Assembly (NCBI GenBank): GCA_030834895.1
Contig: JAUQXA010000018.1
Location: 62,001-126,000, forward strand
Source of the DNA: Anaerolineales bacterium
GTDB taxonomy: Bacteria; Chloroflexota; Anaerolineae; Anaerolineales; Villigracilaceae
Reading direction: 5' to 3'
Length of the DNA: 64,000 nucleotides
Part shown: positions 1 through 7,262 of the stretch, one piece after another
Layout of the letters: each line of letters begins with the position of its first letter
How positions within the stretch are numbered: position 1 is the stretch's first letter
Program-made: the position numbers and the translations under genes
Notes under the pieces: model-generated
Seen by the model: only the letters and a program-made list of their open reading frames with translations
Told to the model about the DNA's origin: nothing
Database searches by the model: none

Positions 1-1080
1 AATGCCAAAGTTTTCCATGTCGCGCTGCATGGCTTCGTTTTCCATGCCAATCTGTACCACCTCGGCGTGCTTGAACTGTCCCGTCTCCCCCACCGATTTG
101 AATATTTCGCTGTAGAGAATTGCCGTCCCACCGGAGCCGCGGTATTCGGGGATCAGCCCCGCGCCGTTGATGTTAAGCCAGTCGGTGCGATTCCGCTCCC
201 GCAGCAGGGTCAGCCAGCCGATGGGGAATAGCCTCCCCCGGGTCTTTTGCAATGCGGCTGATACATCGGGGTAGGCAAAGAGAAAGCCCACAGGGTCGTC
301 ATCCTTCATTACGATCTTGATCAGCTTCGGGTCGGCGAACCACAGCATCTGACTGGCAAGCGCATTCGCTTCCTCGTCCGAAATGGGTGCGTTTCCAGCT
401 GTGCCGCGCAACGCTCCGTTGTACAGGTCTTTCAACTTCGGGACAAGCGCGCGCAGGTCGGAGCGCTTCGCATAGCGGGCAATCCGCAGTCCACGCCGCT
501 GCTGGATGCGCTCCGCCAGTTCGTGAATCCGCTGCGGGAATTGAATATCCGTCCCGATGTACCCGGAGACAGCTTCATGCAGGGGCTCAAACCCAATGGC
601 TTGGATCAGGCTTGGGTAGTAGTCGGGGTTGTAGGGCAGACCAAAGGCGGGGCGATGCTCGAATCCCTTCACCAGCAGACCAAATCCGTCCATGGGCGTG
701 AATCCTTTTGGACCGAGAATCTTCGTCAGCCCGCGGGAACGCGCCCAGTCAAAGCCCGCTTCGAACATGCCCTGCGCGGCTTGGAGGTTGTTTTCACATT
801 CGAAGAGATAAAAGAAGGCTGTGGATTCCCCGTTGAATTCGTTATAGGGACGGTTGTCCAAAACGGCGAGCCGCCCGATGGGAAGACTCCCTTCGTAGGC
901 GATGAAAAATGCTGCTTGGGAATGTCGATAAAACGGGAAGCTCTTTGGGTTCAGCCGGGCGCGTTCATCCATTTGCAGGGGAGGTACCCATTGGGGAATA
1001 TTTTTGTAGATCGAAAAAGGCAGGTGGAGAAAATCTTCCACCTGCCTTTTGTCGTTGAGATCGATTTGGATGATTCTCAT
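1..1080 (-). CDS. GNAT-like acyltransferase (YghO-type), C-terminus beyond window
   Basis: The frame is open from an ATG at 1080 to the window edge, 360 codons with no stop, so the C-terminus is missing. I read it as one of the large, mostly uncharacterised GNAT-fold acyltransferases. An N-terminal block has PFSIY and WVPPL (codons 21-35). LPYNPDYY lies near 148-155, and a GNAT-like acetyl-CoA loop with LIPEYRGSG lies near 307-315. Acyl donor and acceptor are unknown. The start is 10 bp after the stop of the MFS transporter, so the two are probably co-transcribed. No clear ribosome-binding site is visible. Codons 11-22 contain a 14-bp inverted repeat flanked by A and T runs, which looks like a terminator. 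The family call is moderate; the coding call is strong because both flanking blocks read continuously. Confidence 0.75.
   Translation of the reverse strand, partial: MRIIQIDLNDKRQVEDFLHLPFSIYKNIPQWVPPLQMDERARLNPKSFPFYRHSQAAFFIAYEGSLPIGRLAVLDNRPYNEFNGESTAFFYLFECENNLQAAQGMFEAGFDWARSRGLTKILGPKGFTPMDGFGLLVKGFEHRPAFGLPYNPDYYPSLIQAIGFEPLHEAVSGYIGTDIQFPQRIHELAERIQQRRGLRIARYAKRSDLRALVPKLKDLYNGALRGTAGNAPISDEEANALASQMLWFADPKLIKIVMKDDDPVGFLFAYPDVSAALQKTRGRLFPIGWLTLLRERNRTDWLNINGAGLIPEYRGSGGTAILYSEIFKSVGETGQFKHAEVVQIGMENEAMQRDMENFGI
1015..1050. terminator. Terminator-like hairpin inside the start of the GNAT-like gene
   Basis: Arms at 1015-1028 and 1037-1050 are perfect 14-bp complements with an 8-nt loop. 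Each arm ends in an A or T run, so it would look like an intrinsic terminator on either strand. It lies just after the MFS stop and inside codons 11-22 of the next gene, so it could attenuate read-through. Function is inferred. Confidence 0.5.
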
Positions 1081-1090
1081 AAACCCAAAA

Positions 1091-2374
1091 TCACATCGCC
1101 TTTGCCCGTTCCGCCATTTGATTGCGGAGATCGTGCGAGTCTTTGTCAATGGTGAAGATTGCGCCGAGATAAAAGAAGAAGCACAGAATCCACGTAGCCG
1201 TACAGATGAGCAGGATGGCGGTTTTCAAGTCATAGGCGTCGGCGATAAACCCGGTCAGGATCGGGGCGAATGCCGCGCCCGCGTTTTCGATGAAGTATTC
1301 CACAGCCTGCGCTGTCGAGCGGACTTCCGGCACGGTGACATCGTACACGGTGGCAATGACGTTCGCTGACGAAAGCGGCATGAAGATCGCGGTCAGGCAC
1401 ATGAAAATGAAAAACTGATTCTTTGCGTCGATCGGCGTGGTGATGGCGAGGTACATGAACAGCGCACCGAGCAAAACGCCGATGCTGGAAACAACAATAC
1501 GCCCTTTATTGGTGTACTTGAAGGCAAGGTCGCCTAGCGCGCCGCCGACGAAGTATCCCGCCGCCAAAATCAGAATGACAGGTGCCATTGTAAAAAGGAT
1601 ACCCTCTGCATCATACCCGCGTTCCTTTTCGAGATAGGCGAAGAAGAAGAAGGTGATGACGTTCCATGGGAAGACGCCTGCGAAGCCCTGCAAAAAGACA
1701 AACCACATGGTCTTCTTCTTGAAGATTTCCTTCGCCTCGGCCCACGAGAATTTGAAGGTCTGCATTTCAGCCATATTCTCGAATTCAGGCTCCGCTTTGC
1801 CGCGCGGCATTTCCTTCACGCCAAAGTAGATCAACACCGCGATGACCAGCCCCAGCGAGCCGGTGATGAAGAAAATGGAACGCCAGCCGCCGATCAGCGG
1901 CGCGACCATCAACGCCAGGATCATGCCGACCAAATAGCCAAGCGGCTGCGCCAATTGCAAAATGCCGTAGATTTTTCCACGCAGGGTGGGTCCGAAATAA
2001 TCCGCGATCAGGGTATACAAGCCGGGATAGGAGGAGTCATCGATGCCGGTGGAGGCGCGGGTGAAGAGAAATCCACCATACGTCCGCACGACGGCGTTGA
2101 GCCAGGTGGTTGCTCCCCAAATGAAAGATGCCAGCGAAAGCAGCTTCGTGCGCGAGAAACGGTCGTATAAATATCCCCAGATCGGGTAAAGTACGGTGGC
2201 GACGATCAGCGCGCCGGAGTTGATCAATCCCCATTGTTTGTTGTTGAGTTGAAAGTCCTCGCTGATCTGCACCTGCATCGAGCCGATCATCAATTTGTCG
2301 GTCTGGTGCAGCAGCATAAAGAAGAAGAACACAACGACGACGAACCAGCGGTAGCGTGATTGCTCTTTGGACAT
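1091..2374 (-). CDS. Major facilitator superfamily transporter
   Basis: A 427-residue hydrophobic protein of the usual MFS length, with about 12 membrane segments. After the second helix there is a motif-A loop (GYLYDRFSRTKLL, near residue 85). An acidic cytoplasmic loop with EPEFENMAEMQ separates the two six-helix halves, as the fold expects. It should be an inner-membrane secondary transporter. The substrate cannot be told from sequence; the motifs loosely resemble organic-anion or sugar-acid carriers. It lies in a minus-strand run with the sbcD-like gene upstream and the GNAT-like gene 10 bp downstream. Confidence 0.88.
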   Translation of the reverse strand: MSKEQSRYRWFVVVVFFFFMLLHQTDKLMIGSMQVQISEDFQLNNKQWGLINSGALIVATVLYPIWGYLYDRFSRTKLLSLASFIWGATTWLNAVVRTYGGFLFTRASTGIDDSSYPGLYTLIADYFGPTLRGKIYGILQLAQPLGYLVGMILALMVAPLIGGWRSIFFITGSLGLVIAVLIYFGVKEMPRGKAEPEFENMAEMQTFKFSWAEAKEIFKKKTMWFVFLQGFAGVFPWNVITFFFFAYLEKERGYDAEGILFTMAPVILILAAGYFVGGALGDLAFKYTNKGRIVVSSIGVLLGALFMYLAITTPIDAKNQFFIFMCLTAIFMPLSSANVIATVYDVTVPEVRSTAQAVEYFIENAGAAFAPILTGFIADAYDLKTAILLICTATWILCFFFYLGAIFTIDKDSHDLRNQMAERAKAM

Positions 2375-2440
2375 AAAGGCCTCTTTTGATTTGCGATTGA
2401 TAGTTTTTGACTACGATTTGTATTTTACCTGTTTCCCGTC

Positions 2441-2488
2441 CTGAGCGCAGTCGAAGGACATGTATCGCTGCGCTTCGACTACGCTCAG
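2441..2488. repeat. Palindromic repeat, family R1 (copy a)
   Basis: Arms at 2441-2456 and 2473-2488 share the core CTGAGCGCAGTCGAAG in inverted orientation, with one or two mismatches. The same core recurs at 31115-31164 and 55346-55390, and as a half copy inside ybeY. The right arm supplies the TGA stop codon of the sbcD-like gene. Confidence 0.8.
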
Positions 2489-3702
2489 CGCGAATCTTCA
2501 GAAATAATTTCCTGCGCGAGTTTTTTTAGTTCATCCGTGTCTTTGGTTTTTGCGGAGTCGAAATATTGGCCCAGCAAATCGAGCGGACTCAAACTGCTGA
2601 CCGCCTGCCCTTCGGGGATGCGCACCCGCGACTCGATTTGTGGACGTTTGATGAAGTGAAACTCGAATGCGCCTTCGGTATATTTCCTCAGTGCAGTTTC
2701 GTCAATCAGTGTATCCCATTCACGCGGATAGTCCACCACGAGACGGACAATTGCCTCGGACATTTCCCGCGGACTGGGCAATGCGGCTTTGAGCGACTCG
2801 GTTACATTCTCATTCGAACTGAGAGTTGTTCGGCGGTCGATGAATTTTCTCACCCCTTCGAGTTGGCGCCATTCCACCCGCGTGTCTTTTCCTTTTTCGA
2901 TGTGGGCGACGACAAAGAAGCGGTCTTCCTTCGCTTCTCCGAAGTCCACGCGCTCGATGGAGCCGGGATAGATGATGGGCGGCTGATTTCCTTCATTGAC
3001 ATCCTGCGGCTTGTGAATGTGTCCCATTGCCACGTAACTAAATTTTTGATTTTTGACCAAACTTCCAGAGAGGACAAGGTCATTACCAAGCATCACCAGC
3101 CGTTCGCCGCCGAACTTCGCGCCTTCGATGGAGGCGTGCGCGGTGAAAATGATCGGCAGGGACAAATCCGATTCCTCGATCCAGCCTTCGATCAACTCGC
3201 CGACATTGCCTTCGATCCGTGAAAAGGCTTCGGTGGAATCCGTTTCGCCGGTGACAGCCATCAGCCCGGAGCGGGTAATCCACGGCATGGCAATCACCTG
3301 GACGGGTAAATCCCAAAGTTCATCCGATCCCAAAAAGCAGGGCTGATCCAACACTTTAACGAACGGCACTTGCAGGGTCTTGAATTCCTGCAAGGCATGG
3401 GCGCGCCCGATGGACGGCGAAACGTCGTGGTTGCCGATCAACAGCAGGGTGGGAATCTCCGCCTGCGACAGCCGCATGATGCGCCTGCCCCATTCACGCT
3501 GGAAGGTCGGCGCGGGAGAGCGGTCCTTGTAGGCGTCGCCGGAAAAAATGACCAAATCCACTTTTTCGGAGATGGCGGTATCCACGATGGTATCCAGCGA
3601 TTTGAGGAAGTCCAGCACGCGCAGGGGCAGACCCGTTTCGGGGTCGTGGCGTCCATAGTTCGCCATGTCGATATGTGCGTCGGAGAAGTGGAGGAGTTTC
3701 AT
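2485..3702 (-). CDS. sbcD: SbcD/Mre11-type metallophosphoesterase, DNA-repair exonuclease subunit
   Basis: A 405-residue protein with the calcineurin-like metal-binding set in order: D8/H10 (FSDAHID), D56 (SGDAYKD), N91/H92 (GNHD), H189 (TAHAS), and H228/H230 (GHIHKP). These coordinate two metal ions in SbcD/Mre11 nucleases, which pair with the SbcC/Rad50 ATPase to process DNA ends and hairpins. No sbcC is visible here, so the partner must lie elsewhere or the gene acts alone. The C-terminal ~120 residues are the less conserved capping part. The stop codon falls inside an R1 repeat, so the last residues may have been altered by its insertion. The start has no clear ribosome-binding site, and an R6 repeat lies just upstream. 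Confidence 0.88.
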   Translation of the reverse strand: MKLLHFSDAHIDMANYGRHDPETGLPLRVLDFLKSLDTIVDTAISEKVDLVIFSGDAYKDRSPAPTFQREWGRRIMRLSQAEIPTLLLIGNHDVSPSIGRAHALQEFKTLQVPFVKVLDQPCFLGSDELWDLPVQVIAMPWITRSGLMAVTGETDSTEAFSRIEGNVGELIEGWIEESDLSLPIIFTAHASIEGAKFGGERLVMLGNDLVLSGSLVKNQKFSYVAMGHIHKPQDVNEGNQPPIIYPGSIERVDFGEAKEDRFFVVAHIEKGKDTRVEWRQLEGVRKFIDRRTTLSSNENVTESLKAALPSPREMSEAIVRLVVDYPREWDTLIDETALRKYTEGAFEFHFIKRPQIESRVRIPEGQAVSSLSPLDLLGQYFDSAKTKDTDELKKLAQEIISEDSR

Positions 3703-3712
3703 AGTTGGAAGG

Positions 3713-3730
3713 AACGTTTAACGTTAAGCG
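3713..3730. repeat. AACGTT-type repeat, family R6 (copy a)
   Basis: A short run built from AACGTT and TTAACGTT units lies between sbcD and the C39 gene, next to the C39 stop codon. The same units recur in frame inside the heparinase-like gene at 58359-58385. Confidence 0.55.
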
Positions 3731-3733
3731 TTT

Positions 3734-5089
3734 TTATTGTTGTAGTCCGAGGTCCTGCAATGCCTGCACGGCGGGAACCCAATTCACGTGGACTTTGAGG
3801 GCGGCGCGGTAATCGTCCACAGCGGCTTGGGTGTCCCCGCTCATGTAGTAGGCTCGTCCACGCCAGAGCAGGGACTCTTCGAGGGTTGGCTTGGAGATGG
3901 TTTCATTGAGGGTCGTGTCGGCAAGGCTGATGACGTCGTTATAGCGGGCGGAATAAAAATAGGCGAAGTAGGGACCCGTTTGATACCACAGGATGCGGTA
4001 GGGACGATCCGCCTTTTCCACATCCCATTTTGAATAGAGCGCAAAAGCCTGGTCGTAGGCAGTGGAGGCATCCACATATTCCTGCAAAGCCACATGGCTT
4101 GTCCCGCGGTTGAACCAGGCAAAGAACAGGTTGTTGCCGGTCAGGGTTTGGATGTCCTTCTCAGCCAATTCAAGCGCATGTTGCGCCGCCCACCTTTCGT
4201 CCGACCAGGGACCGAGCAGTGTGAAGACATTATTCTCGCGGTCGGCGGGATAGACGATGATGAACAAATAGTTGAAGGTACGCCAGCCGTCGAGGTAATC
4301 CTCGTATTTGCTGAGCAAGTCCTTGCCGGGCTTGAGATAGGCATCCTGCACGATGAACCCACCGCGGGCGTCGTCATAGCCGGTAGTGAAGAGGTAATGT
4401 CCCAGCCAGCTGATCTTGCCGTTGGCGTCACGTTCGTAATAACCCTTCTCGACCAGCACAGGGAAACCAGCCGCAATAAAGCGCTTGACCAGATTCAAGT
4501 CCCCGCCGTGACGCATGAGGGCACGGTATTCCGTCTCCTCGTTGATGAAGTCCACCATCTCATAGGGCATGACGTTTTTATCGTCCTTGCCCTGTTCGAT
4601 GAAGTTTTCACGGGTGTTGCCGTTGCCGGGCTTGACGACGCGGGCGACATCGTCGCGGTTGCCTGTCCAGCCCCAGAAGTTGAGCGCCATGGTCAGATTG
4701 GCGGGACCGCAGTAATTCCAACGCTCATGCTGGTCAACATACTTGACGCCCGGCAGGATAACAGAACCAGGCAGGGGCGTGGATGTGACTGTCGGCGTCG
4801 GCGTGGGACCAGTTGTGGGCGTCACGGTCGCTGTCACCTGCGGGGTCAACGTCATCAGGTATTCGGCGCGGACGGTGGCGATGGCGGTTTCAACAGTCAA
4901 TGCCGCTTCTCCACTGGGCTGAAACACGGCTTCGGAAGGTGGATTGAAGTAATAAATAATTTTTGTTCGTAACTCATCCACGCGCCAGGCGAGGCGGCTG
5001 TGCACAGGCGGCAGGTTATAGATGCCAGCAAGAAGTGCAAGCCCTAGCGGGATCAACCATAGTTTCTTGAATCTGGATTTCCGTTTCAT
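3734..5089 (-). CDS. Membrane-anchored C39-family peptidase with C-terminal TPR repeats
   Basis: A 451-residue protein. A basic N-terminus and one membrane helix (about 7-27) are followed by a Thr/Pro linker (about 83-107, PTPTPTVTSTPLP). A papain-like C39 peptidase domain follows: Q120, Cys127 in NYCGPANL, His231 in LGHYLFTTGYDD, and a candidate Asp249. From about 290 to the end it has TPR-like helices. It probably works outside the membrane on a peptide or protein; the substrate is unknown. It lacks the ABC-transporter parts of bacteriocin exporters, so it is a stand-alone C39_2 type. A TATAAT box on the minus strand (5097-5102) ends 7 bp before the ATG, so the mRNA may be leaderless. Confidence 0.8.
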   Translation of the reverse strand: MKRKSRFKKLWLIPLGLALLAGIYNLPPVHSRLAWRVDELRTKIIYYFNPPSEAVFQPSGEAALTVETAIATVRAEYLMTLTPQVTATVTPTTGPTPTPTVTSTPLPGSVILPGVKYVDQHERWNYCGPANLTMALNFWGWTGNRDDVARVVKPGNGNTRENFIEQGKDDKNVMPYEMVDFINEETEYRALMRHGGDLNLVKRFIAAGFPVLVEKGYYERDANGKISWLGHYLFTTGYDDARGGFIVQDAYLKPGKDLLSKYEDYLDGWRTFNYLFIIVYPADRENNVFTLLGPWSDERWAAQHALELAEKDIQTLTGNNLFFAWFNRGTSHVALQEYVDASTAYDQAFALYSKWDVEKADRPYRILWYQTGPYFAYFYSARYNDVISLADTTLNETISKPTLEESLLWRGRAYYMSGDTQAAVDDYRAALKVHVNWVPAVQALQDLGLQQ

Positions 5090-5096
5090 GGATGGG

Positions 5097-5102
5097 ATTA
5101 TA
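5097..5102 (-). promoter_or_regulatory. -10 box of a probable leaderless promoter for the C39 gene
   Basis: On the minus strand this reads TATAAT, with only 7 bp between it and the ATG at 5089. Transcription would begin at or next to the start codon. No good -35 match is seen. Confidence 0.5.
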
Positions 5103-5194
5103 AAGCATAAAAAAACTCATCCGGGTATTGATGTTTTGGGTAAAATGCAGTCATTGTTTGTATTCTTTGATTTATATACCAATGCCGTGTTGTT

Positions 5195-5745
5195 ATGACC
5201 CCATACACTGTGATTACCTCAAAACGAAAGTGTATCTTCGCAGCCCTGTTGATTGTTCTGATTCTAGCCGGGGGTCTCTGGTGCATTGCCCATTGTACCG
5301 AGCCAGGCAATTGATTTTGATTACATCAAATCATTACAAATGGCCAATGTACCATATTTACTCGATGCTGCCGGGCGGCTCTCGGATGAGGAGAATAACG
5401 AGAGGGTTCGATCCGGCCTGTTCGCCCGATGGCAGTCAAGTTGCTTTTGCAGCCCCCACAAGCGATGATACGGAGTTTCCATCCAATCTATTTGTTGTTA
5501 CATTGATGGATCAGATGAAGAACAACTGACTTTTGGGAATGACATTATCAGGCTGCCATCTTGATCTCCGGGTGGCGGGGTCATCGCGTTTAGTACACCA
5601 ATCGGCATTGGTATGGTCGATGTAAATACAAAGGGAGTAACTTATCCCTTTGTGGATACGAAATCATTGTCGACGCGGGATCCTGCATGGTCAACGGACA
5701 CGTTAGACATTGCGTTTTTCAGGCTCACGCACGACCTAAGCAGGT
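5195..5745 (+). pseudogene. Decayed secreted TolB/WD40-like beta-propeller gene
   Basis: An ATG at 5195 opens a convincing signal peptide (KRKCIFAALLIVLILAGG), then runs into a stop after 37 codons. Downstream, in changing frames, are typical propeller-blade fragments: ITRGFDPACSPDGSQVAFAA (about 5390-5450), DGSDEEQLTFGND (about 5508-5545) and SPGGGVIAFST (about 5565-5600), then further blade-like text to about 5745. At least two frame changes and an internal stop separate them, so no full protein can be made. In TolB-like proteins these blades form a periplasmic propeller. Confidence 0.7.
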
Positions 5746-6153
5746 GAACCTGTCCGATGATCAATCCCAGCCAGGGGATTTGAATCGGTCTCATGGGCGA
5801 TTCCCATAAGGAAGATGATGGTCCAATCAGTCCAATCTTCACCGACTTCCCCTTTGTGACGCAGCAGGAATCCCATGGCAATCTCGAAAATAGCCGTTGT
5901 GATGACGCAGTTCGGCGATGAATTGTGCTGGTTTTTGTTCCAAGCCTGTCTCGGCGATGTCAAGCGAGGGGCTTCTCCAATCGGTGTAAAGACCTCTCCA
6001 ATCCTCTACCAACCAAATCTATTGACTTTTATATATTATTGGTTAAAATTATGCCGGTTCTCTGTGAATTGAAAACGCTTCGGGAGAGTTTTTTTACCAG
6101 ACAGTCGAAATAAATTTGAAAATCGAATTGCAACCCGGGCGGCGGTTTATTTT
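5746..6153. other. Intergenic stretch with no recognisable gene
   Basis: Only short open frames occur here on either strand. None has a ribosome-binding site or a motif I recognise. It may be more decayed DNA following the propeller pseudogene. Confidence 0.5.
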
Positions 6154-6207
6154 TTGATATTGATCTTTTTTTTACACTCGGAACATAAATATGAAGGATG
6201 TTTGCAA

Positions 6208-6432
6208 ATGAAAAGCAGAGTTCAAGAATTGGCAGAACGAATAAACATGTCTTGTGATGAGTTCGTCGGCGAAATGCGCAAGCGTGGATGTAGCGAGCCG
6301 ACTGCCCTGAAGATATGGAAGGGCGAGTATGAGGACTTTGTTGATTACAACGATAACAACGTCCAGCTAAGCAATCTTCGCAAAGCTGCTGAAGTGTTGA
6401 GTGTTAGAACGGGAACGCTAATCCCGAAATAA
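6208..6432 (+). CDS. Small HTH protein, copy 1 of 3 (orphan copy)
   Basis: A 74-residue protein beginning MKSRVQELAERINMSCDEF. Its helix order resembles a compact Cro/C1 (XRE) HTH domain: RVQELAERINM, then SEPTALKIWKG as the likely recognition helix, then QLSNLRKAAEVLSVRTGTLIP. It is probably a DNA-binding regulator. The start is fixed by comparison: the GAAGGA box 9 bp upstream is shared by all three copies, and here the upstream ATG at 6191 is out of frame, so that conserved segment is leader and not coding. This copy is followed by a terminator, so it is monocistronic, whereas the other two precede giant surface-protein genes. The HTH assignment is by eye only. Confidence 0.7.
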   Translation: MKSRVQELAERINMSCDEFVGEMRKRGCSEPTALKIWKGEYEDFVDYNDNNVQLSNLRKAAEVLSVRTGTLIPK

Positions 6433-6540
6433 TGTTTTCGGAATCGACTCAACAAGACATAAACAAGTAATAAATCCCTACTGGGCATTTATATCGTGTT
6501 GTAACCTTATAAAGATATCCACTGAAAACTTCCATGGAGT

Positions 6541-6570
6541 AAAGAGTTGGGTTTATCCCAGCTCTTTTTC
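6541..6570 (+). terminator. Terminator after HTH copy 1
   Basis: Arms AAAGAGTTGGG (6541-6551) and CCCAGCTCTTT (6557-6567) pair with one G-U, followed by a T-rich run. This separates HTH copy 1 from the next unit. Confidence 0.7.
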
Positions 6571-6763
6571 TTTCCGTACGCTCATAGCGTTGCCTAGGGT
6601 GGTATATATTGTGTGTATTTACACAATATAAGTGAAATGTTCTTAAATGCCCAATGAACAACATGTGACCCGTCAAAAAAGAAAATTTCCCATTAAAAGT
6701 ATGGGATTCTTTCAAAAAAAAGGCGTTTTCTGTGTGTAATCGTGAAAAACAGCGTTTCCACTA

Positions 6764-6976
6764 TTGACTTTTGGGGATTCTATATTAGAATTAGATTAGC
6801 TCCTTTCAAAAGTGAAAGGCCTTTGCAGGTTTTTTGCAAGTTTTTTTCCGGAGCGTGTTTTTTTTACTTCAAATCAAAAATATATTTTTAAATAAGGTTA
6901 TATCTATACTTCAATTTTATTTTTTATTTTTGCATACTAATAAAAATTAAAAACAACATTGAAGGATATTTATCGA
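6764..6976 (+). promoter_or_regulatory. Promoter and conserved leader of HTH copy 2
   Basis: TTGACT (6764-6769) and TAGAAT (6786-6791) are 16 bp apart. A perfect 7-bp inverted repeat CCTTTCA/TGAAAGG follows (6802-6808, 6813-6819), then a long AT-rich leader ending in GAAGGA before the HTH start. Almost the same arrangement occurs at 15663-15868 before HTH copy 3. The inverted repeat is a possible operator or leader hairpin; that role is inferred. Confidence 0.6.
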
Positions 6977-7198
6977 ATGAAAAGCAGAGTTCAGGAATTG
7001 GCAGAAAGAATAAATATGTCCTGCGATGGTTTCGTGGGTGAAATGCGCAAGCGGGGGTGTAGCGAACCAACCGCCCTAAAAATTTGGAACGGCGTGTACG
7101 AGACCTTTGTAGAGTACAACGATAATAATATCCAGTTAAGTAATCTTCGCAAAGCAGCCGAAGTGTTGAACACCAGAATGGGAATGTTGATCCCGTAA
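6977..7198 (+). CDS. Small HTH protein, copy 2 of 3, upstream of a giant surface protein
   Basis: A 73-residue paralogue of the protein at 6208, with the same XRE-like layout (recognition-helix segment SEPTALKIWNG). An in-frame TTG lies six codons upstream, but the GAAGGA box and the out-of-frame equivalent in copy 1 favour the ATG at 6977. It ends 64 bp before the ATG of the giant beta-helix protein, with no terminator between. It is therefore probably co-transcribed with, and may regulate, that gene. Confidence 0.7.
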   Translation: MKSRVQELAERINMSCDGFVGEMRKRGCSEPTALKIWNGVYETFVEYNDNNIQLSNLRKAAEVLNTRMGMLIP

Positions 7199-7262
7199 TG
7201 AATTGTTTAAGGTCATGAGTAGAAAAAACTTCCGAAGGCTGTATTCAAGAAAGGAGACTAAC

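Noticed and set aside
523..1155. Plus-strand open frame of 210 codons
   Set aside because: It is antisense to the GNAT-like gene, whose minus-strand frame reads as a coherent protein over 360 codons.
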